A stretch of 64,000 nt of DNA from Actinotignum schaalii (GTDB lineage: Bacteria > Actinomycetota > Actinomycetes > Actinomycetales > Actinomycetaceae): positions 1,302,001 to 1,366,000 of the forward strand of contig NZ_CP008802.1 in assembly GCF_000724605.1 (NCBI RefSeq), read 5' to 3'. The translations under genes and the position numbers were made by a program. Of the stretch, positions 17,542 to 25,557 are shown one piece after another (within the stretch, counting starts at the first letter, position 1; every line of letters begins with the position of its first letter). A model generated the notes under the pieces. It had not been told where the DNA came from. It did no database searches and saw only the letters and a list, made by a program, of their open reading frames with translations.

Positions 17542-18498
17542 CTAGAGCTCGGTGTGGACGGGGCGGAAGCGTTCGACGTCGACCGCGTGGTCGCCTTTCA
17601 TGTGGACGACGAGGATTTCTCCGGTTTTGAGGTAGGGGTCATCATCGGGGAGCTTTTCTTTTACGTGGTGGCCGCCGTGCTTTTTAACGACGTCGATAAC
17701 GGTACCCAGGGTGGGGCGATGCAAGCTGACCGCCGTGGGAGCTCCGGCGTCGGTCAGGACCGCTTCGATGGTTTTACGTACTCCGGCGGGGTTCTTGGCG
17801 TGGGAGTGTTCGGTGAGGGCGGCGACGCAGGCGAGGGAGACTCCGGAGGCCTGCGCGTAGGGTGCGATGGTGGCGGTGCAGCGCTGCCAGGGGGAGGATA
17901 CGAGGCGGTCTACCCCGTATACGCTGAGCACCGAGCTGATGGTGCGGGCCCGGGAGGCGCCGTGCGGGGTGAGGGGCCGGGTTTTTTCACTTCCGTTCCA
18001 CGCCGAGCGTTTTTGGGCGCGGGCATGGCGAACGAGCAGCACCGCGCGGGTGGTGAGTTCTCCGCGTTCCCAATATTTCAGGACTCGTTTGAGCATGGTG
18101 CGTTCGTCTTTATAGCTAAGTTTTTCGAGGGCGGTTTCCGCGTTCATCCAGCGTGACCGGGTGATTTCCCCGGGGTGGGCGGTGGGGAATTCCGGGCGGG
18201 CGGCAACCGGCCGCGAGCGCTGGGTAAGCGGGCGGGCTACCCAGTAAAAGACCCGTTTTTTCTTCCCCGAGGAGAGGGTGTAGCCGATGGAGGGCAGGGG
18301 CCGCTGCAGGGCGATATGCTCGCCGGTTTCTTCGTAGACTTCCCGCACGGCTGCCATGCGCGGGCCTTCGCCGGGCTTGTATTTGCCCTTGGGGAAGGAC
18401 CAGTCTTTGTAGCTATCCCGGCGTACGAGTAGCACCTGGAATTCGCCACCTTTTTTGCGCCACACAACGGCGCCCGCAGCATGAACGCTGCCCATCAC
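17542..18498 (-). CDS. Nudix hydrolase fused to histidine phosphatase (MutT1-like)
   Basis: A 318-aa two-domain protein. Residues about 5-140 are a Nudix domain with an intact Nudix box (GEGPRMAAVREVYEETGEHI), and residues 155-318 are a histidine-phosphatase domain opening with VLLVRHARAQK. This order matches mycobacterial MutT1, which hydrolyses 8-oxo-GTP and diadenosine polyphosphates. The RHA triad replaces the usual RHG. It follows the MshD-Ppk ORF by 149 bp on the same strand, a neighbourhood known for ppk in actinobacteria, so a role with polyphosphate or nucleotide polyphosphates is likely. ATG 18498 or 18495 may be the start. Confidence 0.88.
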   Translation of the reverse strand: MMGSVHAAGAVVWRKKGGEFQVLLVRRDSYKDWSFPKGKYKPGEGPRMAAVREVYEETGEHIALQRPLPSIGYTLSSGKKKRVFYWVARPLTQRSRPVAARPEFPTAHPGEITRSRWMNAETALEKLSYKDERTMLKRVLKYWERGELTTRAVLLVRHARAQKRSAWNGSEKTRPLTPHGASRARTISSVLSVYGVDRLVSSPWQRCTATIAPYAQASGVSLACVAALTEHSHAKNPAGVRKTIEAVLTDAGAPTAVSLHRPTLGTVIDVVKKHGGHHVKEKLPDDDPYLKTGEILVVHMKGDHAVDVERFRPVHTEL

Positions 18499-18647
18499 TC
18501 CCCCTTCGGCATAGTTGGTACAGATATGTGCTGGCCGCGGGATACCCCCGGCCCGCGGTTTGCCCGTTGGGCAGGGCCAGCCGCCCAGGGTTCAGCCCAG
18601 CACGCGGTTGCCATCCCGGCGGGCTGACCTTGCCCGGCCCGGGCTTC

Positions 18648-21600
18648 CTAGTCACCTCCTGCCACGCGGGAGCGTGCTTGTTTCATGAGCAGCTCCTGAA
18701 TATCGACGAGCGGACGCCCCTTCGGGCTGAGATTGTGGCGCACCCACCCGTCCGGACCCAAGTGCCACGAGCTGGTGGTATCCGCGGTGGCCACATCCAC
18801 CAGCTCCACCAGGCGGTCCACCATATCCGGATCCGTGATCTTGATGAGAGCTTCGATGCGCCGATCCAGGTTGCGATGCATGAGATCGGCAGAGCCGATG
18901 AAGACATCTGCGTCGCCGTCGTTACAAAAAGCGTAGATACGCGAGTGTTCGAGGTAGCGACCCAAGATGGAACGGGCTTTGATGTTATCGGAAAGCCCGG
19001 GGATACCGGCGCGCAGGGCGCAGATGCCGCGCACCTGGATGCTCACTTTTACGCCGGCCTGGCTGGCCCGGTAGAGGGCGTCGATCATGGCTTCGTCCAC
19101 GATGGAATTGACTTTGAATTTCACCCAGGCGGGTTTGCCGGCGTTCTTGTTTTCAATTTCGCGTTCGATCCGGTCGATGAGCCCCGAACGGATGCCGGTG
19201 GGCGCTACGAGGAGCCGGTGGAAGCGTTCCTGCCGTGAGTAGCCGGAGAGCTGGTTGAAGAGCCGGGTGAGATCCTGGCCCACATCCCGGTTGGAGGTGA
19301 GCAGGCCCAGATCTTCGTAGCCGCGGGCGGTTTTCGGGTTGTAGTTGCCGGTTCCCACGTGGCAGTAGCGGCGCAGGCCGTCGGATTCTTGGCGGACCAC
19401 CAGCGCGAGCTTGCAGTGGGTTTTCAGCCCAATCATTCCGTAGACCACGTGCACCCCGGCCCGCTCGAGTTTGCGCGCCCATTCGATATTGCGCTGCTCG
19501 TCGAAACGCGCCTTGATTTCCACGATGGCGAGGACCTGTTTGCCGGCCCGGGCCGCGCGGATAAGCGAGTTCACGATGGGGGAATCCCCCGAGGTGCGGT
19601 AGAGAGTTTGTTTGATGGCGAGGACCTGCGGATCCGCGGCCGCCTGGGCGATGAATTGCTGCACCGAGGTGGAGAAGGATTCGTAGGGGTGGTGGAGCAA
19701 CACATCATGATCGCGCAGCTTGGCGAAGAAATCAGCCGGTTTGGCAGATTCGGCATCCGTGAGCCCGGTGGGCGTGACGGGCACATACTTGGGGTATTTG
19801 AGCCCGGGCCGGTCCAGATCGTGGAGCTGTTCGAGGGATTGCAGGTCAAGAGGCGCGGGCAGCCGGTAGGTATCCGAGGGGCTCACGCTCATTTCCTTCT
19901 GGAGGAAGCTGAGGGTGGCATCATCCATATCCTCATCTACTTCCAGGCGCACCACCGGCCCGAAGCGGCGCCGGAGCAGTTCGCGTTCCAGGGCGGTGAG
20001 GAGGTTTTCTGCGTCGTCTTCTTCAACTTCCAGGTCCTCATTGCGGGTGACGCGGAAGGTGGCGTAGCTTTGCACATCCATCCCGGGGAAGAGTTCACCC
20101 AGGTGGTGCCCGATGAGTTCCTCCAGGGGCAGGAATTCAATATCGCTTCCGGCTTCCACGGGAACATTTTCCGGGCTGTAGGCGGTGCCATCTTCCCCGA
20201 TCATGAGGAAGCGCGGGAGCAGATCCGGCACTTTCACCCGCGCGAAAGCGGAGGAACCGCGCCGGTCCTTGAGGACGACGGCGAGGTTGAGGGAGAGCCC
20301 GGAAATATAGGGGAAGGGATGGGAGGGATCCACCGCGAGCGGGGTGAGGACGGGGAAAATCTCATCCTTGAAGAGCTTGGAGAAGCGCTGCTGCACCTGG
20401 GCATCCAGCTCATTCCAGCGGCGGATGAAAACGCCCTGACCTTCGAGTTTGGGCTTGATATCTTCCGAGTAGACCTTGGCTTGGCGCGCGGTCAGTTCAT
20501 GGGTGCGTTCCGCAATGCCCTTCATGACCTGGCGCGGGGTGAGACCAGAGGCTGCCACCACTCCGATGCCGGTATCAATACGGCGCTTGAGGCCGGCCAC
20601 CCGCACCATGAAGAACTCATCGAGGTTCGAGGAGAAAATGGAGAGGAACCAGGCACGTTCCAGGAGCGGCAGGGTTTCATCTTCTGCCTGTTCCAGCACC
20701 CGCTCATTGAAGGCCAGCCAGGAGAGTTCCCGATCCGCGAAGCGCCCTTCGGGAAGCTGGGATTCTTCCGGTGCTTTCGCGGAACGCTTGGCGAGTTTGC
20801 GCGATTCCTTGGCCATATCCGTGAGGGATTTGGTGGAGACCGGCGAGCCGAGCCGCACCGCCTGGAGGAAAGTTTCATGCGGGGTGGGTTCCACGGCGCT
20901 GGCACTCTCCCGAGCCGCGAGCCGGGCGCGAGTGGCCGAAACGGCCGGTTCGGGTTGCAGTTCATAGCGCACATGCCGTTCAGCCTGCGTGAAACCGGCC
21001 TTCCCGTAGACATGCACCGCGGCGGAATTCACGGCATCAACATAGAGGATGCAGCGCGAGAAGCCACGCGAGCCGGTGGTGACAAGCGCCCAGGCCGTCA
21101 GCAGTTTCCCGATGCCCTTACCACGGTGTTCCGGGGCCACCGCGAGCACATAAAGTTCCAGCACATTCGCTTCGCTCGGTTCGCTGGCGGCACCGGGTTC
21201 ACTTGCCGCAGTTCCCCCGAGCACATTCGGCTTGAGCCACACAAAACCAACGAGTTCACCTTGGCAGCGCGCGGTTACCAGGAGTTCCGGAGTGAACCAG
21301 GGAGCTTCCATGCGTTCGCGCAGATCCTCCGCGGTGAGCTGGCCCTGATCGGGCAGATCCGCGAAAGCTTCCGCGTTGAGACGCGCAATATCCTCCAGAT
21401 CCGCGGCCGGATCCACCGGCGCCAGCACGATCCCCGGCAGAGTCCACAGGGCCGGGGCAGGATTTTCTTCCGTAACCGGGCGCTCCAGCACGAGGAGGGT
21501 GCGCCCCGGGTAGAGCTGGGATGATGCTGCGAGTTCTTGCGCGGCGGGCAGATCCCCGTGCGCCCACACCGCGGTTTCCCCCGCATCCAGAACGGTGCGC

Positions 21601-21857
21601 AGCAATTCCTTACCGGCACCCTTGCCGCGGGCCTCCGGCCGCACCGCCAATTCCACATCCCCGGTACGCCCAGAATGAGCCACCCCGACCACGGGATCCC
21701 CGAAAGTCCACACCCGCGAGCTTTCCACGCCCGCGGCAATATCCAGAAGAGTTTGCTCACTGAACGGCGCGACGCCATCCGCCGCGAAGCATTCTTGGGC
21801 GAGCTGGTTAAAAAGCGCGGCCTGGTCCGGCTGCGGTGATCCGGCAACGATACTCAT
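18648..21857 (-). CDS. Mycothiol synthase (MshD) fused to polyphosphate kinase (Ppk1)
   Basis: One uninterrupted frame of 1069 codons. Residues 1-305 are a tandem GNAT protein with two acetyl-CoA loops ([14 protein letters not shown] near 72 and [13 protein letters not shown] near 245) and the MshD ending ([16 protein letters not shown]). It would acetylate the Cys-GlcN-Ins precursor to mycothiol. Residues about 348-1069 are a full-length Ppk1: [43 protein letters not shown] and the phospho-histidine motif [16 protein letters not shown] (His 833). A 40-residue Ala/Ser/Lys linker joins them. An internal ATG at 20816 (residue 348) could start a separate Ppk, but I see no good ribosome-binding site. 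The minus-strand Nudix gene follows. Confidence 0.9.
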   Translation of the reverse strand: MSIVAGSPQPDQAALFNQLAQECFAADGVAPFSEQTLLDIAAGVESSRVWTFGDPVVGVAHSGRTGDVELAVRPEARGKGAGKELLRTVLDAGETAVWAHGDLPAAQELAASSQLYPGRTLLVLERPVTEENPAPALWTLPGIVLAPVDPAADLEDIARLNAEAFADLPDQGQLTAEDLRERMEAPWFTPELLVTARCQGELVGFVWLKPNVLGGTAASEPGAASEPSEANVLELYVLAVAPEHRGKGIGKLLTAWALVTTGSRGFSRCILYVDAVNSAAVHVYGKAGFTQAERHVRYELQPEPAVSATRARLAARESASAVEPTPHETFLQAVRLGSPVSTKSLTDMAKESRKLAKRSAKAPEESQLPEGRFADRELSWLAFNERVLEQAEDETLPLLERAWFLSIFSSNLDEFFMVRVAGLKRRIDTGIGVVAASGLTPRQVMKGIAERTHELTARQAKVYSEDIKPKLEGQGVFIRRWNELDAQVQQRFSKLFKDEIFPVLTPLAVDPSHPFPYISGLSLNLAVVLKDRRGSSAFARVKVPDLLPRFLMIGEDGTAYSPENVPVEAGSDIEFLPLEELIGHHLGELFPGMDVQSYATFRVTRNEDLEVEEDDAENLLTALERELLRRRFGPVVRLEVDEDMDDATLSFLQKEMSVSPSDTYRLPAPLDLQSLEQLHDLDRPGLKYPKYVPVTPTGLTDAESAKPADFFAKLRDHDVLLHHPYESFSTSVQQFIAQAAADPQVLAIKQTLYRTSGDSPIVNSLIRAARAGKQVLAIVEIKARFDEQRNIEWARKLERAGVHVVYGMIGLKTHCKLALVVRQESDGLRRYCHVGTGNYNPKTARGYEDLGLLTSNRDVGQDLTRLFNQLSGYSRQERFHRLLVAPTGIRSGLIDRIEREIENKNAGKPAWVKFKVNSIVDEAMIDALYRASQAGVKVSIQVRGICALRAGIPGLSDNIKARSILGRYLEHSRIYAFCNDGDADVFIGSADLMHRNLDRRIEALIKITDPDMVDRLVELVDVATADTTSSWHLGPDGWVRHNLSPKGRPLVDIQELLMKQARSRVAGGD

Positions 21858-21889
21858 AGGAGGGCTCCTTTTTCCTGCTACCTCTTAAC

Positions 21890-21906
21890 CGTAGTCGATG
21901 ACTACG
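21890..21906. promoter_or_regulatory. Perfect palindromic operator candidate upstream of mshD-ppk
   Basis: CGTAGTC (21890-21896) and GACTACG (21900-21906) are perfect 7-bp arms with a 3-bp spacer. The site is 33 nt upstream of the fusion gene's start, where a repressor could sit over the promoter. The overlapping 13-mer CTACGACAGAAAA (21902-21914) recurs at 31504-31516 upstream of the mscS gene. Binding protein unknown. Confidence 0.45.
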
Positions 21907-22070
21907 ACAGAAAAGTTACGTCCAAGCAAACGAACGACGGCGCAGCTCCCCTCAGCCAAGGGCATCCTCCCCGATACCGTAAATTTCCGAGCAGGCCGGC
22001 GCGGTTACCGGAACGGGCAAGCCTTCCCGCAAGGGCCGGCCAGCCCTCCTCCAGGAACGGCCCCGCTCCG

Positions 22071-22697
22071 CTACGAGAGCGTGCCGCGCACCGCCCGAGC
22101 CCCGGCCGCGCGGAATTCCCGCGCTGTTTCCAGCAGCGCCGCATCGCGGCGCGTGACCGGCGTGGCCAGCGGGTGTTCGTCGCTGGGGATCCAGAGCGGA
22201 TCCACTTCGGCAAGGGTGTCACACAGGCGGGCTGAGCTGGCCAGCACCTCCGCGAAGTCCCCGCTGAAGGAACCGGCGAACACCTCATCCCAACTGGCTT
22301 TCACTTCGCCGAGAGTGGGAGTTTTCTCCAGTTTCTCCGCGCCGTCAGCTCCCTGGGAGCCGAGTTTTTCCCGCGCGGCGGTGAGCCGCGCGGCGACGTC
22401 GTTCGGAAAACGCCGCAACCATTCGCGCAACAAGTAGCCGCGCCACAGCATTCCGGGGAGGGTGCTTTCCGGGGAGCGCGCCCAAGCTTCGGCGATGACG
22501 TCGATGCCTTCGGTGGCGACGAGGTCCAGCACGCGGGCGCGTACCTCCGGATCCTCGGTGTGGTAGCCGGCGCCGGGCAGGAGGGCCTGCGCCGCGGTGT
22601 GGGCGAGCTCGCTGTGGTAGGCGACGTCCGCTTCACCTTCGATGGACTCGAGCTGGTCCGGTTTCATCTGGGCCGGACGGCGAAAACTACTAGCCAT
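22071..22697 (-). CDS. Conserved-looking hypothetical protein
   Basis: A 208-aa, mostly alpha-helical protein that I do not recognise. ATG 22697 has GGAGG just upstream and begins MASSFRRPAQMKPDQLESIEG; a longer frame upstream has no ribosome-binding site. Notable segments are SELAHTAAQALLPGAGYHT, LPGMLWRGYLLREWLRRFP and VTRRDAALLETAREF. There are no membrane segments, signal peptide or obvious catalytic motif; composition is acidic with normal codon use for this genome. It lies 213 bp upstream of the MshD-Ppk ORF on the same strand, with tRNA-Lys on its other side. It could be cotranscribed with the fusion, but the palindrome at 21890 suggests a separate promoter. Confidence 0.65.
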   Translation of the reverse strand: MASSFRRPAQMKPDQLESIEGEADVAYHSELAHTAAQALLPGAGYHTEDPEVRARVLDLVATEGIDVIAEAWARSPESTLPGMLWRGYLLREWLRRFPNDVAARLTAAREKLGSQGADGAEKLEKTPTLGEVKASWDEVFAGSFSGDFAEVLASSARLCDTLAEVDPLWIPSDEHPLATPVTRRDAALLETAREFRAAGARAVRGTLS

Positions 22698-22940
22698 AAT
22701 TTTTCCTCCACTCGCTCGGGGCGCACCAGTGCGCTCGCTCACTCTTCTATTGTCGCACCTCAGGGCGGGCCTTAGTGCGGCTTCGAGCTGTTTTCCGCCG
22801 ATTACGTAAAGGAGTTGCGGGCCTCGCGCGGATGTACAAATACTGCCGAGCGAAGCTTGAACACCCGAGCAGATGCGGCTTTCCACACAGATTCGCCCCG
22901 ATTTTTTACCAGCGGGCCAAAGCGCGCTACACTACTTCGT

Positions 22941-23017
22941 GGGCCTCTAGCTCCAACGGTCAGAGCACTGGACTTTTAATCCAAGGGTTGTGGGTTCGAA
23001 TCCCACGGGGCCTACCA
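22941..23017 (+). tRNA. tRNA-Lys (anticodon TTT)
   Basis: Cloverleaf with acceptor GGGCCTC pairing GGGGCCT (two G-U pairs), D-arm GCTC/GAGC, anticodon loop CTTTTAA with TTT at 22975-22977, T-arm GTGGG-TTCGAAT-CCCAC, discriminator A and encoded CCA (23015-23017). Confidence 0.95.
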
Positions 23018-23060
23018 TTTTCTCTTTCGCTCGTCGAGGGACACCACTTCACAGTTCACC

Positions 23061-23882
23061 CTAGTCGCGCAGCTGGTAAATGCCAGGCTCTTTATCTTCC
23101 CAAAATCCCGTGGATCCTAGCAGGAGCGCCTGACCATCAACGAGTTTGCCCGGCGCCGGTGCTGGATCGATATCCCCAGGCAGGGCGAGCGTGATTAGGA
23201 ATCCACAATCCACTTCGCAGCGCCACCATTTTTGACCGGTTAAGGCATTGGTGACCAGCTCCGCGGTACGGACCGTTCCGCGCAGGATAATATCCGGAGT
23301 GAGGTTATCTACCTCGCCAGCCTCGAGTTCCTCACCATGTATCGCAAGACTCACACTGAGAATCAGTCGTTCGCCCACAAGAGGATCATCCTTCGCCACC
23401 GGCCGCATGACGCCGTTATCGTTAACTTCGCGACCGCCGTTCCATTCCTCCCAGGAGGAATACACCACCATCTTTTTAGCAACGGCACTCAACCGATAGT
23501 CCTCATACCCGGTATATTCTTCATCTTCACCACTCTCCCACCTGTCATACATGAAGGGGTCATCCACATATGCAATGAGGGTGCGGGCCGGAATATCCGG
23601 AGAGTCGGGCGAGTAAAGCTCGAAGAGTGCTGTGGTGTCATCCACCAACACCGCCGCCACATCATGCCCGGGAGTCCCGCGCAGAGCCGGGAAAGTGTAA
23701 GTGGCGCCGTCGTAATAGCGCGTGACGAGCACCCCTGCGCCCTCAGTATCCTGGTACAGACCTACGGCCGCAAAAGAACCCTCACGAATGATCGTAGGAA
23801 AATGTGTATCAATAACCGCTCGAACAAGATCTTCCCACTCGGGGAAGTCAAAACCCAGCGAGTGCAAATCACGAGAAATCAT
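23061..23882 (-). CDS. Hypothetical protein, compositionally atypical
   Basis: A 273-aa acidic soluble protein I cannot assign. It starts MISRDLHSLGFDFPEWEDLV, has several beta-strand-like blocks and a Trp/Cys segment (GQKWWRCEVDCGFLITLALP) near residue 225. No signal peptide or membrane helix. Codon use is clearly more A/T-rich at third positions (ATT, GTT, GAT, CGT and some AGG/ATA) than flanking genes. It sits 44 bp beyond the 3' end of tRNA-Lys, a classic insertion point, convergent with it, which fits recent acquisition. I found no direct repeat of the tRNA end nearby. The imprecise resemblance to immunity-type proteins of polymorphic toxins is only an impression. Confidence 0.6.
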   Translation of the reverse strand: MISRDLHSLGFDFPEWEDLVRAVIDTHFPTIIREGSFAAVGLYQDTEGAGVLVTRYYDGATYTFPALRGTPGHDVAAVLVDDTTALFELYSPDSPDIPARTLIAYVDDPFMYDRWESGEDEEYTGYEDYRLSAVAKKMVVYSSWEEWNGGREVNDNGVMRPVAKDDPLVGERLILSVSLAIHGEELEAGEVDNLTPDIILRGTVRTAELVTNALTGQKWWRCEVDCGFLITLALPGDIDPAPAPGKLVDGQALLLGSTGFWEDKEPGIYQLRD

Positions 23883-23930
23883 GTGTTTATGATCTCACAA
23901 TATGCACCTGTCACGGTACGGACCTGACAC

Positions 23931-24293
23931 CTAGTTTTCTGGCTTCGCCCGCTGTTCCTTCTTGCCCAACTCTTCGCCCCGCTCCACCACCCGCAGCCCG
24001 ACCACCGCGCCGACAACCCCGCACAGGAACACCACTTTCAGCACGCTGAGTTCCTCCACTCCCCGCGCGGCCGCAATTGCTACGGTGAGCACCGCGCCGG
24101 TTCCCGTCCACACCGCGTAAGCCGTGCCGAGCGGAATGTCGCGCAGCGCCCGCGAAAGCCCCCACATGGATACAATGAGCGCCACGCCGAACACAAGCGC
24201 CGGCAGCGGGCGGCTGAGTCCGCGCGAATCGCCGAGCGCCGTCGCCCATATTGCTTCGAAAATACCGGAACCTACCAGAATCGCCCAGGCCAT
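23931..24293 (-). CDS. SMR-family guanidinium exporter subunit (Gdx-like), second gene
   Basis: A 120-aa four-helix SMR protein. The catalytic Glu is at residue 13 (MAWAILVGSGIFEAIW), and TM3 carries GTAYAVWTGTGAV, typical of the Gdx/SugE branch. The C-terminal 18 residues are a charged tail (RGEELGKKEQRAKPEN), longer than usual. Its ATG shares a base with the stop of the upstream SMR gene (TAATG), so the two are translationally coupled and probably form a heterodimer. The guanidine-III riboswitch before the pair points to guanidinium export rather than drug efflux. Confidence 0.9.
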   Translation of the reverse strand: MAWAILVGSGIFEAIWATALGDSRGLSRPLPALVFGVALIVSMWGLSRALRDIPLGTAYAVWTGTGAVLTVAIAAARGVEELSVLKVVFLCGVVGAVVGLRVVERGEELGKKEQRAKPEN

Positions 24294-24607
24294 TAACTCA
24301 CCACCTTGAGCCCGACCACCGAAGCGACGAGCACGATGAGCAGCAGCACGCGAGCGCGCGAGGTGCTTTCTTGGCCGCTCAGCCAGCCGTAGACCAGTGT
24401 GAGGCTCGCGCCCACGCCCACCCAGACCGCGTAGGCCGTGCCGGTGGGGATTTCGCGCATGGCCCAGGCCAGGCCGAGCAGGGAGAGCGTTTGCGCCAGC
24501 AGAAAGACCGCGACCGGGCCGCGCCGGGAAAAATGTTCAGATTTATCGAGGGCTGCTGCCCATACGGTTTCGAGCGCTCCGGAAAGGAGCAAAATAATCC
24601 ACGCCAT
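24293..24607 (-). CDS. SMR-family guanidinium exporter subunit (Gdx-like), first gene
   Basis: A 104-aa SMR protein, the normal family length. Catalytic Glu at residue 13 (MAWIILLLSGALETVW) and GTAYAVWVGVGAS in TM3. I start it at ATG 24607; the frame is open much further upstream, but that part covers the riboswitch and the divergent gene. No good Shine-Dalgarno sits before the ATG; the riboswitch's last helix ends 10 nt upstream and may itself contain the ribosome-binding region. It exports guanidinium in exchange for protons, with its coupled partner, by analogy to Gdx. Confidence 0.9.
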   Translation of the reverse strand: MAWIILLLSGALETVWAAALDKSEHFSRRGPVAVFLLAQTLSLLGLAWAMREIPTGTAYAVWVGVGASLTLVYGWLSGQESTSRARVLLLIVLVASVVGLKVVS

Positions 24608-24615
24608 AAGAATTG

Positions 24616-24657
24616 TGGCCGTCTTTGCGCTGAGCGGGTACGGCTCCCTCGTCCGCG
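24616..24657 (-). promoter_or_regulatory. Guanidine-III riboswitch
   Basis: On the minus strand the sequence runs GCGGACGAGG, then CCGTACCCGC, TCAG, CAAAG and ACGGC. This is the guanidine-III (mini-ykkC class III) core as I remember it from Thermobifida fusca: GGACGAGG, CCGUACCCG, UCAG, CAA and GACGGC in the same order and spacing. The outer helix differs but still pairs (GCGG with CCGC here), a compensatory change that supports a real structure. It sits directly upstream of the SMR pair and probably turns on translation when guanidinium binds. Confidence 0.92.
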
Positions 24658-24713
24658 GCGGTTGGTGCGCCCGGGCCCAGGTTAGCACGGGCGCCGGAGA
24701 GTATCCTCGAAGC

Positions 24714-25421
24714 ATGAATATCACCTCGCTCACCGTTTCCGGCCAACCCGTTGCCGCGCTCGATATCACCCCTTCCGAGCAGGGTTTTTGCCTTGTTGCG
24801 ATCACGCACGCGAACGGCTCGGAGCAGCGCCGTATTCTTTCCGACGACGCCGCCCTCGTGCTGTCCGCCACGCCTGTGGATACTTCCGCCGCCGGGGTCA
24901 CAGCGCTTCTTTCCGAGCTGGGCGAAGGTGAGGTTGATATGGCTGCGCTGGCCGGGCAGGTGGTGGCCCTGGGGACCGCCCGCTTCCGGGCCGGTGATCT
25001 CACCGACGAGCAGCTGGAGCTCACGCCGATAGCCCCCGGGCGGGTGAGCGAGCGGGATACTCCGCGTATTGTGCCTGCTGAGATGCTTGAGGGGCGCGAT
25101 CCGGCGGCGGTGTTCCCGCGCATTCCGGACGGTTTGCCCGATGCGTGGAGTACACCGGTGGGGCGTTTCACTCCCGAATATGAGGAGCGCGCCCGGGTGG
25201 TGTGGGAGACTCTGGCCGCCGCCGGCTACAGTCCGGAGTTCTGGTGGGCGGGCAGCGAGGATGGCGAGGTCATCGCGGTGCCCTTCGGGGAATGCGGGGA
25301 GGCCTTCCTCGTCGGCATTGAGGAGCCCGATGAGCAGGTGGAGATCGATGCGCATATTGCCGCCGGTGAGCTCGCCGAGTGGCTGGAAAGCGAAATTGAC
25401 CTGCTGCGGCCAAATGAGTAG
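24714..25421 (+). CDS. Hypothetical acidic protein
   Basis: A 235-aa protein of unknown function. ATG 24714 begins MNITSLTVSGQPVAALDITP; the sequence is rich in Glu, Asp and Ala and lacks Lys almost entirely. It looks soluble. The C-terminal half (PEYEERARVVWETLAAAGYSPEFWWAG...ECGEAFLVG) looks like a globular alpha/beta domain. It is divergent from the guanidine-responsive SMR pair, only 107 bp apart, so the two may share a promoter region, but the riboswitch reads the other way. I do not recognise a family. Confidence 0.65.
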   Translation: MNITSLTVSGQPVAALDITPSEQGFCLVAITHANGSEQRRILSDDAALVLSATPVDTSAAGVTALLSELGEGEVDMAALAGQVVALGTARFRAGDLTDEQLELTPIAPGRVSERDTPRIVPAEMLEGRDPAAVFPRIPDGLPDAWSTPVGRFTPEYEERARVVWETLAAAGYSPEFWWAGSEDGEVIAVPFGECGEAFLVGIEEPDEQVEIDAHIAAGELAEWLESEIDLLRPNE

Positions 25422-25436
25422 CGCGGCGGGGAGGCG

Positions 25437-25448
25437 GCGTCGTCGTAC
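25437..25448 (-). repeat. Recurrent 12-mer GTACGACGACGC (copy 3)
   Basis: Exact copy, 15 nt after the stop of the 235-aa hypothetical gene. The sense strand reads GCGTCGTCGTAC, as in the other intergenic copies. Confidence 0.8.
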
Positions 25449-25483
25449 TACCGCGCGCAGCGTGCCCGGGTGCGGCGCTGCAT

Positions 25484-25528
25484 CGTAACGCGCCCGCGCG
25501 CTAACGCCCGCACCGTAACGCGCCCGAC
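25484..25528 (+). repeat. 15-bp tandem repeat, three copies
   Basis: Units start at 25484, 25499 and 25514; the outer two share CGTAACGCGCCCG exactly, the middle one is diverged (CGCTAACGCCCGCAC). They lie just upstream of the AI-2E-family gene and may be a binding array or a slippage product. Confidence 0.5.
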
Positions 25529-25557
25529 GCGGGCCGTTCTTCAGTAAGCTAAAGCTT

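Noticed and set aside
19359-21524. Long plus-strand open frame antisense to mshD-ppk
   Set aside because: It is the complement of a strongly biased coding frame; composition is nonsense-like (His/Arg/Gly-rich) and no family motif appears. The same holds for the minus-strand frame across glgP (48063-50231).
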